A program made the position numbers and the translations under genes. Under the pieces are notes generated by a model. That model saw only the letters and a list, made by a program, of their open reading frames with translations, was not told where the DNA came from and did no database searches. DNA of 64,000 nt, taken from NCBI RefSeq assembly GCF_019802255.1, contig NZ_JAHYSS010000006.1, positions 540,821 to 604,820 on the forward strand, given 5' to 3'. Positions 1 to 8,261 of this stretch are shown here, one piece after another. This DNA comes from Pedobacter polysacchareus (GTDB taxonomy: Bacteria > Bacteroidota > Bacteroidia > Sphingobacteriales > Sphingobacteriaceae). Each line of letters opens with the position of its first letter. Within the stretch, counting starts at the first letter, position 1.

Positions 1-887
1 TAGTAATAAATGTATTCATTGGCTGAATTATCGGCTAATCGCAGCTTATTATAGGCAGAACCAGTAGGGATGACATTCCCATTGGCATCCACATTATGTG
101 TAGTCAGACTGTATTTATTTGAATTAATAACCAGTCTGGCGTTTAATGCGGCCTTTGCAGACATGTCTTTTTTCAAAGGAAAACCACTCATTGTCAAATA
201 CACATCTGCTAATAAAGTAGCTGCGGCCCCTTTAGTAATCCGCGCAGCATTATTGACCATCGCCACATCCGGCAGCCCGCCTTCATTTACTGCATATTCC
301 AGATCAGAAGTAATTAAATTGTAAACCTGTTCTACCGTGCTTTTCGCTACGTCCATATTGCTGATATTTTCGTAAGGTTCCGTGATTAAAGGAACTCCTC
401 CATACATACGTACCAATTGAAAGTAACCATAGGCCCTGAAGAACCTGGCTTCAGCAGAAAGCTGCTTTGCTTTTTCCGCTGGCAGGCCTGGCGTTACAGG
501 AATGTATTTAATGGCATTATTGGCTCTGGAAATTCCAGTATACAAACTGCTCCATATTCCCTGTAAGTAAGAAGAAAGGTTGGTTCCGTTTAAAGTCATG
601 TTCTGTGCATACTGAACGTGGATCTCCTGCCCTTTATATTCATTGTCGATATAACCCGACATATACGGGCCAAACATCATTCTTGAGCCCGAGTAGGCGC
701 CCAGATTTGATTCATACATTTGCGGAGCCCCACTTCTGTATAGCGCATTCACCGCATTTTCGGCATGCTTAGGATTCTGAAAATACTGGCCACTGGAAAT
801 CTCATCCCTTGGCACTTCATCCAGGAACTTTTTACATGATGTACTGAGCATCATGACTAATAATAAACTTATGATTGTAGGTTTCAT
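1..887 (-). CDS. SusD/RagB-family outer-membrane glycan-binding lipoprotein (C-terminus beyond window)
   Basis: Partial gene. It begins with ATG read leftward from 887 and runs open to base 1. The N-terminus is a lipoprotein signal peptide whose lipobox ends in Ser-Thr-Ser-Cys, followed by the KKFLDE-type stretch usual after the anchoring Cys of SusD proteins. Further in are the SusD features YxxGISRANNAI and AEARFFRAYGYFQLVRMYGGVPL. SusD proteins sit on the cell surface and cap the SusC transporter. Only about 295 of the usual 500 or so residues are in the window. It lies 41 bases downstream of the SusC gene, in the same operon, so it should bind the glycan that the neighbouring mannosidase genes degrade. 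Family assignment is firm; the ligand is inferred. Confidence 0.93.
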   Translation of the reverse strand, partial: MKPTIISLLLVMMLSTSCKKFLDEVPRDEISSGQYFQNPKHAENAVNALYRSGAPQMYESNLGAYSGSRMMFGPYMSGYIDNEYKGQEIHVQYAQNMTLNGTNLSSYLQGIWSSLYTGISRANNAIKYIPVTPGLPAEKAKQLSAEARFFRAYGYFQLVRMYGGVPLITEPYENISNMDVAKSTVEQVYNLITSDLEYAVNEGGLPDVAMVNNAARITKGAAATLLADVYLTMSGFPLKKDMSAKAALNARLVINSNKYSLTTHNVDANGNVIPTGSAYNKLRLADNSANEYIYY

Positions 888-928
888 AATCGTTTTTTTG
901 AGTTCAGTTAATATTCAATTTGCGCTGC

Positions 929-3900
929 TTAAAACTGGAAACTAGCGCCCAATGTAAAAGTTCGAGGTTTTGGATATTGGTGGAAATAGATATTTTGCCC
1001 CCATTGGTTGTCACCATAGGAAGTCGCTTCCGGGTCATATCCTTTAAAGGATTTCGATTTAATTAAAAATGCGTTTTGAACACTTACATAAAAGCGCATG
1101 CTTTTTAATTTAAGTCTGCCCATTTGCTCTGGGCTAAGGTTATAGCCTAAAGTAATGGCGCTGGCGCGGATGTATGAGCCATTGGCCACCCAATGGTCGT
1201 CTACTTCACTGCTCTGACCAGAATAAGGACCATTGCGGATCTGCTGAATCATAGTATTCTGGTTTTGTGGTGTCCAGCTGTCATACAGCGTCGATTTGAA
1301 ACCATTTGAATACCCAGTTCTATCCTCTGTAGAGTGCAGAAACTGCTGTAAGATATCTACGCCAGCCACAAACTGCATTTCAATATTTAAATCCAGGTTT
1401 TTGTAGCGGAAGGTGTTGATGAAACTTCCAGTCCAATCCGGCAAACCTTTTCCAATTACACCGCGTTCGGTACTGCGTTTAGCGGTGCCTGGAACAGCAC
1501 CTACCAGTGCAGCTTCTGCGGCCTCATCTGTACCCCAGATGCCCAGTCGTTTGTAGCCATAAAATGAGCTCAGACTTTCGCCAACGCGCAGGATGGTCTG
1601 ACTGCCGGAAACAAAGCCTGGCCCTGGAAATATATCTTCATTATTTGCACCTAATGCCTCAATTCTATTTTTGTTGTAACTAAAATTCAATGTGGTTTCC
1701 CATCTGAAATCTGGTGTCACTACAGGGCTACCACTCAACAGCACCTCTACTCCTGTATTCAATACGGAGCCGATATTATCTCGAACCGCAGCAAATCCGG
1801 TAGAGGTAGGCACTGGTCGGTCTAACAATAAATCAGTGGTAAGTTTATGGTAGTAATCAGCGCTGAACCTCAGCCTGCTTTTAAATAACGAAAGGTCGAA
1901 TCCCGCATCAAACTGCTTCGTTTTCTCCCATTCCAAATTTGGATTTGGTAGTCGGTTTACGAAGCTTCGAGATACCCTGGTCCCATTGAGCAAGGTAGTT
2001 TCTGATGAAATCGTTCCTAAGGATTGATAAGTTGGGATTTCGGTATTTCCGGTTACCCCATAACTTGCACGCAGTTTTAATTCATCAATAGAGTCCACTC
2101 CGCTAAGGAAATTTTCTTTGGACACGATCCAGCCTAATCCTAAGGATGGGAATACCCCGTACTTATTGTTTTTTCCAAAACGGGAAGAGCCATCCACACG
2201 ACCGGTAACCGTCAGCAGATACTTGTCTTTATAGCTGTAACTACCTCTCAGGAAGTAGGAATTCATACTCCAGCGGTCAAAAGAAGAAGTTGGCGCTCCT
2301 GGCTGACTAGCGGATTGTATGCTGTTGAACCTAAAAAAGTCATCAGAAAAACCCTGAGCAGAAACGGCGGTATTGTCTGCCGTTCTTTCCTGCCAGCTTA
2401 GTCCCAGCACCGCATTGATCCTGTGATCTCCTAATTGTTTGTTGTAATTTAAATAAGTCTCTTCCTGCCAGTAAAAGGAATGTTGATTGTCGATAGATGC
2501 AGAACCTAAAGGAGCAGAAATATTGATTAAATCCGTCGGACTGTAGTTTTGGAATAAGTTATCTCTTTTGTCAAATCCAAATTGGGTCCTTAAATCCAGA
2601 CCTGGGATGATGTGGAAAGTCAGGTAGGTATTCCCGAACAATTGGTTCCTTTTTCTCAGTCGGTCTTGTGTGGTTAATACGTGTACTGGATTCGCAATCG
2701 ACTCCAGAGAATAAGGATCTGAGATCATGCTGCTGTTTGACCAGCCACCATCAGGGAATTTCACCGGGAATATAGGAGGCATTTCCAGCATCGACCGTCT
2801 TGGCGACTGATCTCCGCCGTCTTCCTGAGTTTCATTCGCTTTGGTACTGTTGACCAATAAATTTAAACCCAGGGAAAGCCATTTCTTTGGTTTCGCATCG
2901 TAAACAATTTTGGAGTTGATCCTGTCCAGCCAGCTGTTGAGCATGATGCCTTCGGTTCTGCCATAGTTCATAAATGCGCCAAAGGAAGATTTTTCAGATT
3001 TCCCTAATATGCTCAGCTGGTGATTATTGGAGAATGCCGTACGTGTCGCTTCCTCTTGCCAATCCGTATCATACAATGGGTTGCCATTTGCATCAAATAA
3101 TCGTGGATCAGATTTCGAAAACACTGGTGCTGTTCCTGTTGGGTTGTATTTACTGTAGTTTTCGAAACCTTTTTGGATCACTTGTAAAAACTCTGCTGAG
3201 TTCAATACTGCGAGTTTTTTAGGCAATACGCCGATGCTGAGGTAGCCATCATAACCCACGGTTACGCCTTCATTGGTGGCCCCCCGCTTGGTGGTCACCA
3301 GGATCACTCCGTTCGCACCACGGGCACCATAAATTGCAGTTGAAGAAGCGTCTTTCAGCACTTCCATACGGTCAATATCGTTTGGATTCAGGAATTGTAC
3401 ATCCTCCATGACTACTCCATCCACCACATACAAAGGGCTCGAAGAGGAATTGATGGTTCCCAGACCTCTGATCAGCACTTTTGGACTGCCAGTTGGAGAT
3501 CCTGAATTCAGGAATACATTTACCCCTGCGACCTTACCTTTTAAACCTTGCAGGGCATTATTTACAGGTGCATTCAGGAGGTCTTTTCCAGAAATCACGG
3601 CTACTGATCCGGTCACATCAGATTTTCGCTGCGTACCATAACCGGTTACGACAACTTCATCTAATGCCTGATTATCAGCCGTCAGGTATACGTTTAACTG
3701 TCCGCTTTCAGGAACTTTGACTTCCTGATTCTGCATCCCGATATAGCTGAATATCAAGGTGGAATTTGCAGAGGGCACTTCGATTTGAAACGTTCCATTG
3801 GCATTAGTAACGGTTTTTTTATTGCCGCCTTTTAGCATGACCCCTACTCCGGGTAAAGTTACAGAACGGTTGGCCGCCTCATAAACTACTCCTTTTACGA

Positions 3901-3988
3901 CGATGCCCTGCGGAGTTTGCGCATAGCCAGGGCTGCCTCCTCCTAAATAGATCAGGAAGGACATTAAAAAAATAAACATTCTTTTCAT
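929..3988 (-). CDS. SusC/RagA-family TonB-dependent outer-membrane transporter
   Basis: 1019 residues, full length for the family. A signal peptide (about 1-23) is followed by a carboxypeptidase-D-like regulatory domain (about 30-105), the TonB-box region DEVVVTGYG (110-118), a plug domain with the typical KDASSTAIYGARGANGV stretch, and a long beta-barrel ending in phenylalanine (FTLGASFQF), the usual C-terminal signal for barrel assembly. It imports oligosaccharides bound by the adjacent SusD protein using TonB energy. It is third in a leftward operon after the isomerase-like gene and the sugar porter, with a 121-base gap to the porter that could hold a secondary promoter. Substrate is inferred to be an alpha-mannose-containing oligosaccharide from the gene neighbourhood. 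Confidence 0.96.
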   Translation of the reverse strand: MKRMFIFLMSFLIYLGGGSPGYAQTPQGIVVKGVVYEAANRSVTLPGVGVMLKGGNKKTVTNANGTFQIEVPSANSTLIFSYIGMQNQEVKVPESGQLNVYLTADNQALDEVVVTGYGTQRKSDVTGSVAVISGKDLLNAPVNNALQGLKGKVAGVNVFLNSGSPTGSPKVLIRGLGTINSSSSPLYVVDGVVMEDVQFLNPNDIDRMEVLKDASSTAIYGARGANGVILVTTKRGATNEGVTVGYDGYLSIGVLPKKLAVLNSAEFLQVIQKGFENYSKYNPTGTAPVFSKSDPRLFDANGNPLYDTDWQEEATRTAFSNNHQLSILGKSEKSSFGAFMNYGRTEGIMLNSWLDRINSKIVYDAKPKKWLSLGLNLLVNSTKANETQEDGGDQSPRRSMLEMPPIFPVKFPDGGWSNSSMISDPYSLESIANPVHVLTTQDRLRKRNQLFGNTYLTFHIIPGLDLRTQFGFDKRDNLFQNYSPTDLINISAPLGSASIDNQHSFYWQEETYLNYNKQLGDHRINAVLGLSWQERTADNTAVSAQGFSDDFFRFNSIQSASQPGAPTSSFDRWSMNSYFLRGSYSYKDKYLLTVTGRVDGSSRFGKNNKYGVFPSLGLGWIVSKENFLSGVDSIDELKLRASYGVTGNTEIPTYQSLGTISSETTLLNGTRVSRSFVNRLPNPNLEWEKTKQFDAGFDLSLFKSRLRFSADYYHKLTTDLLLDRPVPTSTGFAAVRDNIGSVLNTGVEVLLSGSPVVTPDFRWETTLNFSYNKNRIEALGANNEDIFPGPGFVSGSQTILRVGESLSSFYGYKRLGIWGTDEAAEAALVGAVPGTAKRSTERGVIGKGLPDWTGSFINTFRYKNLDLNIEMQFVAGVDILQQFLHSTEDRTGYSNGFKSTLYDSWTPQNQNTMIQQIRNGPYSGQSSEVDDHWVANGSYIRASAITLGYNLSPEQMGRLKLKSMRFYVSVQNAFLIKSKSFKGYDPEATSYGDNQWGQNIYFHQYPKPRTFTLGASFQF

Positions 3989-4109
3989 TTCATACAGATT
4001 TAGTGATTGGTATTTGGTTGGTTGTTTGTTATTCGGTTATGATTTGGTACTCAGGTATGATTCGGGGTTTTATTCAGGTTATTATTAGTTTTTTAGGTTG
4101 TGATTCAGT

Positions 4110-5498
4110 TCAGACCATATTATTTTCTATGTCTTCCAGTGATTTCCCTTTGGTTTCGGGCAGTAAAAAGTAAACGGTAACAAATGCAACGAGGCAAAAA
4201 GCGGAGAATATCCAGAAAGTGTAGGCAGTACCTAACTCCTGAAGAAAAATGGGTGTCAATTGACCTACGATGGTATCTGCAATCCACATTACCATAATGC
4301 TTAAAGCCATAGCCCGGCCGCGGATCCTTGCTGGAAAGATTTCAGAAGCCACAACGAATTTTAAAGGGCCAATGGAAAAGGCGAAACTGGCTAGAAAAGC
4401 AAGTACTGCGATCAATAGAAATACACTGTGCGTGGCATTATTATAAAAGCATAATCCTGCTACAAATAAGCTGATGGTAGCTCCTACGGTACCAATCATA
4501 TACAGTGGTCTGCGACCTAAGGCATCAACTTTCCATACAGCAATTAAAGTAAATAGCATGTTTGCCAGCCCAAAAATCACCTGACTCTGGAAGGAGTTGC
4601 TCAAGCTGATTCCTGCGCTGGTTAGGATACTTGGGCCATAGTAAATAATGGCATTGATCCCGCTGAATTGAGAGAACAGGGGTAAGAATAAGCCCAGAAT
4701 TAATGAGCGGCGCAAACGTGGCGACCATAATTCTTTGTAGGAACCTTTACCTGTTCCCTGGTTTTTCTTGAGTTTATCAGCATCCTCAACGGCCTCTTTT
4801 TCACCAACTAATTCTGTCAGCAATTGCAAACCTTCTACTTCTCTGCCGTTTTGAATCAGCCATCTAGGACTTTCTGGCACGAAAAATAAACCCGCCATAA
4901 ATAGCACTGCGGGTAGGATACCTATACTGAACATCCCTCTCCAGGCTTCTGCTATAAAAAGAAAATGAAATGCGGAACTGCTGCCCTCAGCTGACATGGC
5001 CAGCGCATGTTTTAAAATCGCAGCGTTACTTAAATAAGCCACCAAAATACCGAAAGTCACTGCAAGCTGATAGCAGGTCACTAATCGCCCTCTGATCTTA
5101 GTGGGTGCGATTTCCGAGATATAAAGCGGAACAATATTAGAGGCAATACCGATCCCGATTCCTGCTAGTATCCTGGCCATCACCATCAAGGAAAATGTAG
5201 GCGCCCAGGTACAGCCTACCGCGCCTATTAAAAATAAAATGGCAGAAACCATCAATAACTTTTTACGCCCGAGTCGGTCTCCCAATTCACCAGAAATGGC
5301 CACGCCAATGATACAGCCTACTAAGGCCGAGGATACAAACCAGCCTTCCTGAACGGCTGTCAGGCTGAATTGTTTTTGCACGAAAGGCAATACACCGGAA
5401 ATTACCGCCATGTCAAAGCCAAACAGTACTCCTCCTAATGCTGCAATGCAGCAGACCATTAGGAGAAGATTTCTTTTATATACGATCGGTTCCATCAA
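4110..5498 (-). CDS. MFS sugar porter (sugar/proton symporter), likely hexose uptake
   Basis: 462 residues, normal for the sugar porter family, with about 12 predicted membrane segments. Family signatures are present in order: GDRLGRKK in the loop between helices 2 and 3, RILAGIGIGIASN, PESPRWLI at the end of helix 6, the GINAIIYYGP segment of helix 7, and PETKGKSLEDIE near the C-terminus. It should carry a monosaccharide across the inner membrane. Its start overlaps the stop of the upstream isomerase-like gene by 4 bases, so the two are probably translationally coupled: uptake of mannose (or another hexose) next to an enzyme resembling mannose-6-phosphate isomerase. Sugar specificity cannot be read from the sequence. 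Confidence 0.93.
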   Translation of the reverse strand: MMEPIVYKRNLLLMVCCIAALGGVLFGFDMAVISGVLPFVQKQFSLTAVQEGWFVSSALVGCIIGVAISGELGDRLGRKKLLMVSAILFLIGAVGCTWAPTFSLMVMARILAGIGIGIASNIVPLYISEIAPTKIRGRLVTCYQLAVTFGILVAYLSNAAILKHALAMSAEGSSSAFHFLFIAEAWRGMFSIGILPAVLFMAGLFFVPESPRWLIQNGREVEGLQLLTELVGEKEAVEDADKLKKNQGTGKGSYKELWSPRLRRSLILGLFLPLFSQFSGINAIIYYGPSILTSAGISLSNSFQSQVIFGLANMLFTLIAVWKVDALGRRPLYMIGTVGATISLFVAGLCFYNNATHSVFLLIAVLAFLASFAFSIGPLKFVVASEIFPARIRGRAMALSIMVMWIADTIVGQLTPIFLQELGTAYTFWIFSAFCLVAFVTVYFLLPETKGKSLEDIENNMV

Positions 5499-7288
5499 TC
5501 TTTAGTTTTTAGGAATGCTTTGACCACTTTTGCCTTATTTTTTCCTTTATTGATCAGTTTATAGGAATTGGCCGCTGCAGGCACCACAAATGTTTCTGCG
5601 AAATTGAATGCGGCCTCGGTTCCATCTGCGGTTTCTATGGCCAGGCTATCACCTTCTACCAGCATCAATACATGACAGCGTTCTTCTGTTGTTACCTGAA
5701 TTTCGGTTGAAAACTCCAGGCGCTCCACATCATAAAAATGAGCTGCATGTGTAGGCAGATGAATGACTTGCCAGTCTGCGCCTGAGCTTATTAATTTGGG
5801 TTTTGACACCAGCTCTTCTCTAACTTTCTCCCCTTTTCTTTCAAAGTTTAAGTTGTTAAAAGCGTGTTCAATATTGATTGGCCTAGGATTTCCATTTAAA
5901 TCTGGACGAACCCAATCGTACATTTTAAAAGTAAAAATATAGGGGGTTGCACTGATTTCCAGTACCAGATTATTGGTACCAGCACTATGTACCGTACCAT
6001 TAGGGATTAAAAAGAAATCATGCTGATGGGCGGGCAGTTTTTGTACGTATTTTTCTATGTCGACTGCTTCTCCAGAATGGAAGCTGTGTTCCAGTTCTGC
6101 TCTGAAAGCTTCCGGCTGAATGTCTTCCTGAAATCCGATATAAACAGCAGCATCTTCTTTGCAATCAAGAATATAATAGGTCTCATCCTGGGTAATGGTT
6201 TCTCCAAATTCTTCCTGAATGTATTTCAGACTAGGATGGCATTGAATAGAGAGGTTGCCTCCATCAAAAGTATCCAGGAAATCAAAGCGGATTGGAAATT
6301 CGAATTTAAACTGCTCGGCATGTTTACCCAGCACAGCTTCATTTTCCTGGAACATCAGGAAGTCGAAAGAGATTTCGAGCAGGTTACCGCTGCTTTCAAA
6401 TACCAGCCCGTTTTCTGGAGTGATGAGTTCGAAAGACCAGGCGTAATTCACTTCCTCCTTGTTTATTTCCGGAAGGTGCTGCTTTAACCATTGTCCGCCC
6501 CAAGCTCCTGCTTCAAACCAGGGTAATGCTCTGAATACTGAGGTTGACAATTTACAAAGGCCTTTTTTGATGGCTTCGAACATGGCCCAGTTTGGTTCTG
6601 GCAGGATTTGTCCATCTGCAATTACCGTCAACTGATCTTTGATATTTTGCTTATGATGGTTCAGTACTACCCAATCGACAAAGTAAAAGCGCTTGTACAT
6701 TTGTTCTTCATTGGCCAGGTCTGTTTTTCCAAGATTGCTGACAGATCCTCCGCGCATGCGGTACTTTACTTCGTTCTTGGGCAGGTCAAAATAGATGATT
6801 GGAGCTTCCCAGTTTAAGAAAGCAGCGCCTGTTCCGATCCCTATATTAATTGCTACCGTTTGATCAGGCTGCTGTGCCGACAAACTTTCCATCTGGAAAA
6901 AATCTTCCAATACCAGGGTGGTTTTTGTCCCCCAAACAGCGTCAGCAGTTCCTAAGAAGGAATCAACCAATCGGTCAATATCGGTCTCCGGTTTCAGGAA
7001 ATCTGCCGTTTTTAGCCAGTTGACCTCCAGGTTTCTTTTTTTAAACTCCTTCTCCAATGCGGCAGCTATATGGTTCCAAAGTGTTCCGGCATATCCATCA
7101 ATCAACACTGTTTTTTGACTGCAGATATAATCTGCCAAAGAAGAATACCCTTTAAATACCTGATCATCTCCGATGGAATGAAAAGGATACATGCCGTAGT
7201 CCTGGCTTTTTTCAACTAGTTCATTAATATTTGAAGGCAAGGGTTTCTGGCTTGCCTTCCTAATAGATTCTTGTACTTCAACCTTCAT
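5495..7288 (-). CDS. Class I mannose-6-phosphate isomerase-like protein with N-terminal kinase-like domain
   Basis: 597 residues, nearly twice a simple type I ManA. The C-terminal part (from about 250) is a cupin-type phosphomannose isomerase: a QCHPS element matches the QxH zinc ligands, and PNGTVHSAGTNNLVLEIS matches the PxGTVH region carrying a further His and Glu. The N-terminal 240 residues resemble a nucleoside-kinase/P-loop fold, but the Walker A position reads DGYAGTLWN and lacks the lysine, so ATP hydrolysis there is doubtful. The expected reaction is mannose-6-P to fructose-6-P, the entry of mannose into glycolysis. It is the first gene of the leftward operon and is preceded by a GntR-type palindrome. 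The role of the N-terminal domain is unknown. Confidence 0.85.
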   Translation of the reverse strand: MKVEVQESIRKASQKPLPSNINELVEKSQDYGMYPFHSIGDDQVFKGYSSLADYICSQKTVLIDGYAGTLWNHIAAALEKEFKKRNLEVNWLKTADFLKPETDIDRLVDSFLGTADAVWGTKTTLVLEDFFQMESLSAQQPDQTVAINIGIGTGAAFLNWEAPIIYFDLPKNEVKYRMRGGSVSNLGKTDLANEEQMYKRFYFVDWVVLNHHKQNIKDQLTVIADGQILPEPNWAMFEAIKKGLCKLSTSVFRALPWFEAGAWGGQWLKQHLPEINKEEVNYAWSFELITPENGLVFESSGNLLEISFDFLMFQENEAVLGKHAEQFKFEFPIRFDFLDTFDGGNLSIQCHPSLKYIQEEFGETITQDETYYILDCKEDAAVYIGFQEDIQPEAFRAELEHSFHSGEAVDIEKYVQKLPAHQHDFFLIPNGTVHSAGTNNLVLEISATPYIFTFKMYDWVRPDLNGNPRPINIEHAFNNLNFERKGEKVREELVSKPKLISSGADWQVIHLPTHAAHFYDVERLEFSTEIQVTTEERCHVLMLVEGDSLAIETADGTEAAFNFAETFVVPAAANSYKLINKGKNKAKVVKAFLKTKD

Positions 7289-7306
7289 TAGTGCGTGTTT
7301 AAAATT

Positions 7307-7322
7307 ATGTACCTACATACAA
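7307..7322. promoter_or_regulatory. Putative GntR operator upstream of the isomerase-porter-SusCD operon
   Basis: The 16-base site ATGTACCTACATACAA matches the perfect palindrome in front of the GH3 gene (10852-10867) at 13 of 16 positions and keeps the TGTA-N2-TACA core. It lies 19-34 bases upstream of the isomerase-like ATG, where a bound repressor would block the leftward promoter. Assignment to the adjacent GntR/UTRA protein is inference. Confidence 0.65.
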
Positions 7323-7373
7323 ACAGTAAGCATGTTTATTCAATTTAATTTAGTCAAAAAAACCACAAACAAC

Positions 7374-7414
7374 CATACATATATACATACATATGTTAGT
7401 ATGTATAAACATAC
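7374..7414. promoter_or_regulatory. Cluster of ACATAC/GTATGT half-sites between divergent genes
   Basis: An inverted repeat with 9-base arms TATACATAC (7382-7390) and GTATGTATA (7399-7407) overlaps a second one, GTATGT (7399-7404) with ACATAC (7409-7414); another CATACAT lies at 7374-7380. These are the half-sites of the operator found at the GH3 and GH92 promoters. The cluster sits upstream of the GntR promoter and may mediate autoregulation or cooperative binding with the site at 7307-7322. Confidence 0.55.
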
Positions 7415-7454
7415 AAAAACATTGCAATAATTATAAACTTATTTTAAATGAATT

Positions 7455-7483
7455 TTTGAGACATTAAAAACACGCTATACTTT
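7455..7483 (+). promoter_or_regulatory. Putative Bacteroidota promoter for the GntR gene
   Basis: A TTTG (7455-7458) and a TATACTTT (7476-7483), separated by 17 bases, resemble the Bacteroidota -33 (TTTG) and -7 (TAnnTTTG) elements. The start codon chosen for the regulator (7527) lies 43 bases downstream. The -7 match is 6 of 8, so this is a moderate prediction. Confidence 0.4.
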
Positions 7484-7526
7484 CCCCAAATGAATGATTT
7501 TGTATATGTTTGAAGAAAACACCTAC

Positions 7527-8261
7527 ATGAAATTGTCGATAGATCACAAAAGTCCGGTTCCTTTACATGTACAGGCTGAAGATTTGCTCCGAAAACTGAT
7601 CGAATCACCTGATTATCAGGGAGGAAAATTACTTCCTATAGAAGTTCAGCTGGCACAGCAGCTGGGCATCTCCAGAACTACTTTGCGTCAGGCATTGAAC
7701 AAACTAGTCTATGAAGGATTGCTGATCCGCAAGAAAGGCGTGGGCACTAAGGTGGTAGAGCAGAAATCTGTCAGTTCAAAATCTAAAAACTGGCTGAGCT
7801 TCTCTCAGGAAATGCAGGCGAGAGGTATTGTGACCAGGAATTTTGAGCTTCATGTCAGCTGGGTTTATCCAGACGAGAGACTCGCTTCATTTTTTGGCAT
7901 AAAAACAGACAAAAGGATTTTAAAGCTGGTTCGTTTGAGAGGCAAACCGGATGGGCCTTTCGTTTATTTTGAATCTTATTTTCACCCTAGAGTAGGGCTT
8001 ACCGGAGAAGAAGACTATACCCGTCCCTTGTATGAAATGCTGGAAAATGAACATTCCGTAATTGCCACGATCTCTAAAGAAGAGATCAGTGCTATCTTGG
8101 CGGATAAATTCATTGCCGGAAAACTAGAGTACGAAGTGGGCAGTCCTGTGCTGCTGAGAAAAAGGTTTGTTTTTGATAAAATGGAAAGACCTATTGAGTA
8201 TAACTTGGGTTTTTATAAGGCTGATAGTTTCATTTATACTGTGGAGAGCGAGAGAGAGTAA
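7527..8261 (+). CDS. GntR-family transcriptional regulator with UTRA effector domain (HutC subfamily)
   Basis: About 244 residues. The N-terminal winged helix (residues about 10-75) shows ISRTTLRQALNKLVYEGLL and a KKGVGTKV wing; a UTRA ligand-binding domain follows, with the usual FFGIKTDKRILKLVRLR, PFVYFESYF and LLRKRFVFD segments. HutC-type proteins bind sugar phosphates or similar ligands and usually act as repressors. The ATG at 7527 is preferred over the one at 7494 because it directly precedes the conserved start of the domain. It is divergent from the isomerase operon, and operator-like palindromes flank it. Its 3' end overlaps the convergent GH92 gene by 32 bases. A mannose-derived effector is inferred. 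Confidence 0.92.
   Translation: MKLSIDHKSPVPLHVQAEDLLRKLIESPDYQGGKLLPIEVQLAQQLGISRTTLRQALNKLVYEGLLIRKKGVGTKVVEQKSVSSKSKNWLSFSQEMQARGIVTRNFELHVSWVYPDERLASFFGIKTDKRILKLVRLRGKPDGPFVYFESYFHPRVGLTGEEDYTRPLYEMLENEHSVIATISKEEISAILADKFIAGKLEYEVGSPVLLRKRFVFDKMERPIEYNLGFYKADSFIYTVESERE

Noticed and set aside
6020..6487. Long open frame antisense to the isomerase-like gene
   Set aside because: No family resemblance, and the leftward frame has clear domain motifs; it is an overlap artefact.
7374..7414. CRISPR-like short repeats from the tandem ACATAC units
   Set aside because: The units are 6-9 bases, too short and without spacers; they are regulator half-sites.
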